Source of the DNA: Halobacillus halophilus
GTDB lineage: Bacteria; Bacillota; Bacilli; Bacillales; Halobacillaceae
DNA length: 64,000 nt
Assembly: GCF_020171985.1 (NCBI RefSeq)
Contig: NZ_JAIVAL010000008.1
Coordinates: forward strand, 124,001 to 188,000
Reading direction: 5' to 3'
Part shown: positions 58,899 through 64,000 of the stretch, in pieces
Layout of the letters: each line of letters begins with the position of its first letter
Position numbering within the stretch: the stretch's first letter is position 1
Notes under the pieces: model-generated
Told to the model about the DNA's origin: nothing
Databases searched by the model: none
The model's input: only the letters and a program-made list of their open reading frames with translations
Translations under genes and position numbers: made by a program

Positions 58899-59393
58899 TT
58901 AGCGATTATCAATTTTTTCAGGATACAGATCATGATTCATCATTCGATGATCGGCCATCTGTTCGAATTTAGTAGAAGGCTTTCCGTAGTTACAGTAAGG
59001 ATCAATGGAAATTCCTCCTCGTGGTGTGAATTTCCCCCATACTTCGATGTAACGTGGGTCCATCAGTTGAATGAGGTCGTTCATAATGGTGTTCATGCTG
59101 TCCTCGTGAAAGTCACCGTGGTTACGGAAACTGAATAAATATAATTTTAATGACTTACTTTCCACCATCAGACGGTCTGGGATATAGCTGATGTAAATGG
59201 TGGCAAAGTCCGGCTGACCGGTTTTGGGGCAGAGGGTCGTAAATTCAGGGCAATTAAATTTTACAAAGTAATCACGGTTTGGGTGCTGATTCTCAAAGGT
59301 TTCCAATACCTCCGGATCATATTCAAAGGAATAAGCAGTTCCTTGATTTCCAAGCAGAGAAAGGTTTAAATCATCTTCATTACGTCCAGGCAT
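58899..59393 (-). CDS. queF: NADPH-dependent 7-cyano-7-deazaguanine reductase
   Basis: 164 residues from the ATG at 59393, 7-8 bases after AGGAG. The single-domain QueF fold is shown by [21 protein letters not shown] with the catalytic Cys, [21 protein letters not shown] and [15 protein letters not shown]. It reduces preQ0 to preQ1 in queuosine synthesis. A preQ1 riboswitch upstream closes a feedback loop. Confidence 0.96.
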   Translation of the reverse strand: MPGRNEDDLNLSLLGNQGTAYSFEYDPEVLETFENQHPNRDYFVKFNCPEFTTLCPKTGQPDFATIYISYIPDRLMVESKSLKLYLFSFRNHGDFHEDSMNTIMNDLIQLMDPRYIEVWGKFTPRGGISIDPYCNYGKPSTKFEQMADHRMMNHDLYPEKIDNR

Positions 59394-59423
59394 TATGAAC
59401 ACTCCTAGCAAAAGTATAGTGGC

Positions 59424-59465
59424 CACCTCAGGTTATCCATTTTCTGGATGACCTGAGGTGGAAGT
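59424..59465 (-). other. Second hairpin in the queF leader
   Basis: On the minus strand CCACCTCAGGT-CATCC pairs with GGAT-ACCTGAGGTGG; it lies between the riboswitch terminator and the ribosome binding site and has no adjacent T-run. Confidence 0.6.
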
Positions 59466-59477
59466 TAATTCCATTAC

Positions 59478-59508
59478 AAAAGCCGCAACCCTAAGGGCTG
59501 CGGCTTGG
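59478..59508 (-). terminator. Conditional terminator of the preQ1 riboswitch
   Basis: On the minus strand AGCCGCAGCCC-TTA-GGGTTGCGGCT is followed by TTT(G)T. The CCCTTAGGG at its tip can alternatively pair with the CTAAGG tail of the aptamer. Confidence 0.75.
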
Positions 59509-59518
59509 TTCTTCAGCT

Positions 59519-59558
59519 TCCTTAGTTTTTTATAGAGGGGGTGGCTAAGAAACCTCTA
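59519..59558 (-). ncRNA. preQ1-I riboswitch aptamer
   Basis: On the minus strand AGAGGTTTCTTAGC, then CACCCCCTCT (closing the P1 stem) and the A-rich tail ATAAAAAACTAAGG match the class I preQ1 aptamer, one of the smallest riboswitches. It sits between the queF promoter and a terminator hairpin. Confidence 0.93.
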
Positions 59559-59584
59559 TTTTTATGGGTTCTAACGCTGTTTTT

Positions 59585-59613
59585 ATTATATAAACCCCTT
59601 TTAAAACTGTCAA
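59585..59613 (-). promoter_or_regulatory. Sigma-A promoter of queF
   Basis: On the minus strand consensus TTGACA (59608-59613) and TATAAT (59585-59590) with a 17-base spacer, just upstream of the riboswitch. Confidence 0.92.
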
Positions 59614-59769
59614 TTTCAGTCGTATTTGCGGCTTTTTTATGTAAATTCTTGGGCATAACACTTTAAAAATAGGTGGAAGTAACCTAGAATAGTAAATAAA
59701 TCATGAAATATTCAGAAAACATCTTAGAAACTCTGATTTGAATTTTCAGGGTTTTCTTACCCAATCTTG

Positions 59770-59783
59770 AGAAAACGGTTACA
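59770..59783 (+). promoter_or_regulatory. Candidate CcpA (cre) site upstream of acsA
   Basis: AGAAAACGGTTACA differs at two positions from the cre consensus TGWAARCGYTWNCW. CcpA repression of acsA is known in Bacillus; the site itself is inferred. Confidence 0.4.
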
Positions 59784-59809
59784 AAAAAACAATCTAATGA
59801 GGTGATCTT

Positions 59810-61519
59810 ATGGACATGCAACCAATACCAGCTCGATCAGGCAACCACAACATGGAAAACTACAAAGAAACGTACGAACAATTCAATTGGGATGATGTGA
59901 AAAGTAATTTCACATGGAGTCAGACTGGAAATGTAAATATCGCTTATGAAGCGATTGATAAACATGCTGAAGATCCACAGAAGAAAAATCAGGCAGCTTT
60001 GATCTACACATCACCTGAGCGTGAAGAAAAGCTGACGTTTGAAGAATTAAAAGTAAAGAGTAACCAATTTGCCAATGTATTAAAAAAACATAATATAGAA
60101 AAAGGCGACCGTGTATTCCTGTTTATGCACAGAAGTCCCGAGTTCTATGCTGCTTTCTTCGGAATACTTAAGGTTGGGGCAATTGCAGGTCCATTATTTG
60201 AAGCATTTATGGAACAGGCCGTCCGTGACCGGCTGGAAGATAGTGAGGCCACCATGCTGATCACCACTCCAGAACTTCTGGATCGTGTCCCCGTAGATGA
60301 CCTGCCCAACTTGAAGCAAATAGTGCTTGTAGGGGGAGATGCTCCTGGCAACTACATTTCCTATGAAGAGGAAATGGATCAGGCTTCTGAAGAGTTTGAT
60401 ATTGAATGGGTAGACCTCGAGGACGGTATGCTCCTTCACTATACTTCTGGCTCTACAGGAAAACCTAAAGGCGTTTATCATGTGCACAATGCCATGATCC
60501 AGCACTATCAAACTGGTAAATGGGTCCTTGACCTGAAAAAGGATGATGTTTACTGGTGCACAGCTGACCCTGGCTGGGTAACGGGTACAAGCTATGGCAT
60601 ATTCGCTCCTTGGCTAAATGGTGTAACAAACGTGATCCGTGGTGGAAGGTTCAGTGCGGATGATTGGTATGGGACGATCGCCGAGCAAAACATTTCAGTC
60701 TGGTATTCAGCTCCCACAGCTTTTCGTAAACTATTAAGCGCTGGAGAAGAAGTCGCAGCTAAACATGATCTTTCTACATTGAGACATGTTTTAAGTGTAG
60801 GAGAGCCACTTAACCCTGAAGTTATTACCTGGGGTCTTAAAGCCTTTGACCTGCGCATTCATGATACGTGGTGGATGACTGAAACTGGAGCCATGCTAAT
60901 CTGTAACTATCCAGCTATGGATATCCGTCCAGGTTCAATGGGTAAACCATTCCCGGGCATTGTTGCGGCTATCGTAGATAATGAGGGGAATGAACTGCCT
61001 CCTAATCAAATGGGTAACCTTGCTATTAAAGAAGGATGGCCTTCTATGATGCGTGCCATCTGGAACAATCCAGGTAAATTTGAAAGTTATTTCTTAAACG
61101 GCTGGTACGTATCTGGAGACAGTGCTTATCAGGATGAAGAAGGATACTTCTGGTTCCAGGGACGTTTGGATGATGTCATTAATACTTCCGGAGAGCGTGT
61201 TGGTCCATTTGAAGTAGAAAGTAAATTGATTGAGCACGAAGCCGTAGCGGAAGCAGGGGTTATTGGAAAGCCTGACCCTGAACGCGGCGAAATCATTAAA
61301 GCTTTTGTAACACTCCGGGACGGATATGAAGAATCAGAAGATTTACTTGAAGACATTCGTCAATTCGTTAAAAAAGGCTTAAGCGCGCACGCAGCACCAA
61401 GAGAAATTGAAATTAAGGATACGATCCCTAAAACGCGCAGTGGTAAAATAATGCGCCGTTTGCTGAAATCCTGGGAACTTGGACTGCCTACTGGAGATAC
61501 TTCAACGCTTGAAGAATAA
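59810..61519 (+). CDS. acsA: Acetyl-CoA synthetase (AcsA type)
   Basis: 569 residues from an ATG preceded by GAGGTGAT. The AMP-forming motifs are complete: LLHYTSGSTGKPKGVYH, WCTADPGWVTG, DTWWMTETGA, GWYVSGDSAYQDEEGYFWFQGRLDD and the acetylatable lysine in TRSGKIMRRLLKSW. It activates acetate to acetyl-CoA via acetyl-AMP. In Bacillus the acu genes that control it lie next door; none is seen here. Confidence 0.95.
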   Translation: MDMQPIPARSGNHNMENYKETYEQFNWDDVKSNFTWSQTGNVNIAYEAIDKHAEDPQKKNQAALIYTSPEREEKLTFEELKVKSNQFANVLKKHNIEKGDRVFLFMHRSPEFYAAFFGILKVGAIAGPLFEAFMEQAVRDRLEDSEATMLITTPELLDRVPVDDLPNLKQIVLVGGDAPGNYISYEEEMDQASEEFDIEWVDLEDGMLLHYTSGSTGKPKGVYHVHNAMIQHYQTGKWVLDLKKDDVYWCTADPGWVTGTSYGIFAPWLNGVTNVIRGGRFSADDWYGTIAEQNISVWYSAPTAFRKLLSAGEEVAAKHDLSTLRHVLSVGEPLNPEVITWGLKAFDLRIHDTWWMTETGAMLICNYPAMDIRPGSMGKPFPGIVAAIVDNEGNELPPNQMGNLAIKEGWPSMMRAIWNNPGKFESYFLNGWYVSGDSAYQDEEGYFWFQGRLDDVINTSGERVGPFEVESKLIEHEAVAEAGVIGKPDPERGEIIKAFVTLRDGYEESEDLLEDIRQFVKKGLSAHAAPREIEIKDTIPKTRSGKIMRRLLKSWELGLPTGDTSTLEE

Positions 61520-61539
61520 TAGAATAATCTTGGTCACCA

Positions 61540-61573
61540 GGGTGCGTACAGACTTCTGTGCGCACCTTTTTTT
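61540..61573 (+). terminator. Terminator after acsA
   Basis: GGTGCGTACAGA and TGTGCGCACC pair and seven T follow. Confidence 0.88.
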
Positions 61574-61593
61574 AATGAAAACATATCGAAACG

Positions 61594-61609
61594 TGTTTCA
61601 CGTGAAACA
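61594..61609. promoter_or_regulatory. parS site 2
   Basis: Perfect TGTTTCACGTGAAACA palindrome between acsA and the permease gene, about 29 kb right of dnaA. Confidence 0.97.
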
Positions 61610-61702
61610 CGAGCATCGATTAAGACATTCAGCGAAATGCTATGTTAGGATAATAGAAGAAATTAAAGGAAAATGATTGAAAAGAAAATGCAGGTGTGAC
61701 CT

Positions 61703-63001
61703 ATGAGTGAACAACCCAATTCTCGAATGGGAACAGCCCTTGAGACTTCCCAGTGGTTTGTGTTTCTACTGGCTAGTGCAGTGGCGCTCCCTATCGTAAT
61801 CGGATCAATTTTTAATTTGAATTTTGAAGAAGTTGCTGGTTTAATGCAGCGGACTTTTTTTGTAGTTGGCGTAACCTCTTTTTTACAGGGGATGTTCGGC
61901 CACAGGCTGCCTATTATGGAAGGACCTGCTGGATTATGGATTAGTATTTTTGCTGTGATGGCCTATTCGGGAGCTGAAGCTGGAAAGAGTTATATGGAAA
62001 CTCTCCAAACCTTGCAGGCAGCTATGTTATGGACCGGGGGCTTTCTTTTATTATTCGGTGTTTTCCGCTTGGCTCACCGGGTTTTATTTGTGTTTACACC
62101 TCTCGTAACCGGTGCTTTTCTTTTTTTACTTACCGTTCAATTGAGCGGTACTTTTTTGAGAGGAATGTTAGGAATTCAGCAGGAGGTTGAGTCCATCCAT
62201 TTAGGACCGGCAGCTGTAGCTTTTCTTACGTTTTTATTAGTATTAGGATTGTCGATTTTCGGAAAAGGCTGGCTGAGAAGTTATGCTGTACTGTTAGGTA
62301 TAGGAGCCGGGTGGCTCGTGTATGAAGCCGTAATTGGAACTTCTCCTAAGGATACTGGAAATCTTGGGGCTTTTTCCGTGCCTGAATGGTTGGCGTGGGG
62401 ACCGCCTGTTTTTGAATGGAATGTAATTCCTCTTGCTTTCATAACAGCTGTCATTCTTTTGTCCAATATCGTAGCATCGGTTGTGGCTGTCAGTCATTCT
62501 ATTTATGGAAAGCCGGCTTTTACATACCATCAGATCAATCAAGGAAGTAGTTTTTTAGGAGTTACCCACGGGGTTTCCGCTATGTTTTCATCCATTGCTA
62601 ATGTTCCGCTTGCTTCCTCATCAGGCTTTATTAATTTGACAGGGCAGAAGAGGAAGCGGCCTTTCTTATACGCTTCTATGATTATGGTCGTCATTGCCTT
62701 CTTTCCACCCCTGGTCACCTTTATTTCCGGCATTCCATCCCCTGTGGCAAATGCTGCTTTATTGGCAACGTTTGTTCAATTAATGGGACTTGGGCTGAGT
62801 AATATGGCGAGTGAAAACCTGGATGAAAGACGACTAACGATCTTATGTGTGTCCTTTCTATTAGGGATAGGATTAATGTTTCTGCCCTCCGAAGTATTCC
62901 AGGGCCTTCCGGGCATTGTGCAAAACTTAATGAGTAACGGTTTATTAGTAGGAACAGTATTAGTTATCTTTATGGAGCAGCTTTGGAAAGAATCAAACTA
63001 A
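61703..63001 (+). CDS. NCS2-family purine/xanthine permease (YwdJ-like)
   Basis: 432 residues, about twelve to fourteen membrane segments. The nucleobase-cation symporter-2 features are present: HRLPIMEGPAGLWI in the first half and NVPLASSSGFINLTGQKRKRPF in the second, where the usual Q/N-E signature is changed. It resembles Bacillus YwdJ, whose substrate is unknown; purines are likely. It has AGGTGTG upstream of the ATG and no gene neighbour that tells the substrate. Confidence 0.8.
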   Translation: MSEQPNSRMGTALETSQWFVFLLASAVALPIVIGSIFNLNFEEVAGLMQRTFFVVGVTSFLQGMFGHRLPIMEGPAGLWISIFAVMAYSGAEAGKSYMETLQTLQAAMLWTGGFLLLFGVFRLAHRVLFVFTPLVTGAFLFLLTVQLSGTFLRGMLGIQQEVESIHLGPAAVAFLTFLLVLGLSIFGKGWLRSYAVLLGIGAGWLVYEAVIGTSPKDTGNLGAFSVPEWLAWGPPVFEWNVIPLAFITAVILLSNIVASVVAVSHSIYGKPAFTYHQINQGSSFLGVTHGVSAMFSSIANVPLASSSGFINLTGQKRKRPFLYASMIMVVIAFFPPLVTFISGIPSPVANAALLATFVQLMGLGLSNMASENLDERRLTILCVSFLLGIGLMFLPSEVFQGLPGIVQNLMSNGLLVGTVLVIFMEQLWKESN

Positions 63002-63039
63002 TCATCATAGGGTAAAGTGATGACAGAGGAAGTGATTAT

Positions 63040-64000
63040 ATGGATGAACAAATATATGATTTGATCGGTATTGGCATTGGTCCTTACAATCTTGGACTGG
63101 CCGCATTAGCAGATCAGACACACGATATAGATGCGATATTTTTTGAGAGGACTCCTGAATTTATATGGCACCCGGGTATGTTAATCGAAAAAATGGATTT
63201 ACAAGTTCCATTTCTCGCTGATTTGGCGACGTTTGCTGATCCCAAAAGCCCGTATACATTTATGAATTACCTGTATGAGCATGACCGGATGTTCCCATTC
63301 TTTTTCCACCGTCACTTCGAAGTCCCAAGACAGGAATACAACGATTACATGCAATGGGTAGCGAATCAGCTCGATTCTTTGTACTTCGGCCATACGGTGC
63401 TTGACGTTATAGATAAGAAAGATGCCGAGCATCCGCATTACGAAGTGATTGTAGAAGAGAAAGCAACAGGTGAAAGAAAATACGTGAAATCGAAACATGT
63501 CGTTCTGGGTACAGGAAACGAACCTCTTGTATTAGACGGTATGGAGGATTTACCGAATGAAGATGTTCTTCATACCAGCCGATATTTGTTCGAAAAACAA
63601 AACCTGCTTAAAGCAAAGCATGTAACGGTGGTAGGATCCGGTCAAAGTGCCGTTGAAGTGTTCCTGGATTTATTAGAGGAGCAGGAACGCCAGGATATGA
63701 AGTTGACCTTGTTAACAAGGTCAGGCGGTTTGTTTTCTTTAGATAAAGCTAAATTTGCTCAAGAGGCTTTCACCCCGTCCTATGTTGATTATTTTCACAA
63801 CTTGAGCTTTGAGCAGCGGGAGCAGACGTTAGATACCTTAAAACCGCTTCGGAATGGAATAGATCCGCAGACATTAACCCAGCTTTATACGAAATTGTAC
63901 CACCGGACGGCCGGTCAAAGAGACAGTCGGGTTCTCATCCAGCCTATGACGGAAGTTCAGGGAATTGAAGCTGTGCAAGATGGGTATGAACTGTCTTGTA
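63040..64000 (+). CDS. Lysine/ornithine N-monooxygenase (siderophore synthesis), 5' part
   Basis: The frame starts at an ATG at 63040 with GAGGAAGTG upstream and runs off the right edge; 320 residues are visible. The FAD motif GIGIGPYNLGLAAL, the substrate segment MDLQVPFLADLATFADPKSPYTFMNYL and the NADPH motif VVGSGQSAVEVFLDL match IucD/RhbE/PvdA-type enzymes. They N-hydroxylate lysine or ornithine for hydroxamate siderophores. The rest of the pathway should lie beyond 64 kb. No Fur box was identified. Confidence 0.92.
   Translation, partial: MDEQIYDLIGIGIGPYNLGLAALADQTHDIDAIFFERTPEFIWHPGMLIEKMDLQVPFLADLATFADPKSPYTFMNYLYEHDRMFPFFFHRHFEVPRQEYNDYMQWVANQLDSLYFGHTVLDVIDKKDAEHPHYEVIVEEKATGERKYVKSKHVVLGTGNEPLVLDGMEDLPNEDVLHTSRYLFEKQNLLKAKHVTVVGSGQSAVEVFLDLLEEQERQDMKLTLLTRSGGLFSLDKAKFAQEAFTPSYVDYFHNLSFEQREQTLDTLKPLRNGIDPQTLTQLYTKLYHRTAGQRDSRVLIQPMTEVQGIEAVQDGYELSC

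Overview
The window is the replication-origin region of a low-GC, endospore-forming member of the Bacillaceae. The gene order rpmH-rnpA-spoIIIJ-jag-mnmE-mnmG-rsmG to the left of oriC and dnaA-dnaN-rlbA-recF-remB-gyrB-gyrA-guaB-dacA-pdxS-pdxT-serS to the right is the canonical Bacillus arrangement. Sporulation genes (spoIIIJ, jag, yyaC, splAB, yjcZ) support a spore former. A halophilic relative such as Halobacillus is my guess from overall resemblance and the acidic secreted protease; no sequence search was possible. Most genes left of about 30.7 kb lie on the minus strand and most right of it on the plus strand, as expected if replication starts at dnaA.

Layout. 0-5 kb: end of a peptide-binding protein, a YczE-type membrane protein, the divergent hmp/nsrR nitric-oxide pair with two operators, and a lipoprotein metallopeptidase. 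5-13 kb: rpsF-ssb-rpsR with a ribosomal-protein leader, ychF, yyzM, an MscS channel, a YkvI-like transporter, yyaC, a DUF554 protein with a parS site in its leader, spo0J and noc. The soj (parA) gene that normally lies between noc and spo0J is gone; only a frameshifted C-terminal scar is left. 13-23 kb: about 10 kb of accessory genes separates noc from rsmG: an MFS exporter with a hairpin over its ribosome binding site, an immune-inhibitor-A protease, a decayed region, an acetyltransferase, splAB, an SDR oxidoreductase, nei and a phosphodiesterase. 23-31 kb: the tRNA-modification and spoIIIJ operons, with an 880-base gap holding two repeat elements and three DnaA boxes. 30.7-32.6 kb: bipartite oriC around dnaA. 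32-49 kb: the dnaN to serS block, with an HD-GYP gene inserted after gyrA and a serine T-box before serS. 48.7-49.5 kb: two more copies of the repeat elements and tRNA-Ser. 49.5-64 kb: MBL hydrolase, dgk-dck, tRNA-Arg, modABC, small spore and membrane proteins, aldA, an AAC(3)-like enzyme, queF under a preQ1 riboswitch, acsA, a second parS, a purine permease and the start of a hydroxamate-siderophore monooxygenase.

How the parts fit: DnaA, DnaN, RecF and gyrase run and supercoil replication from oriC; Spo0J (parS) and Noc (NBS) handle origin segregation and division-site protection, here apparently without the local Soj partner. The most unusual items are the soj scar, a family of four ~172-bp palindromic repeats placed in mirror image on both sides of oriC, a copy of the oriC DnaA-box pair in front of mnmE, a terminator-like hairpin in the dnaA leader, and the sequestered ribosome binding site of the MFS gene.
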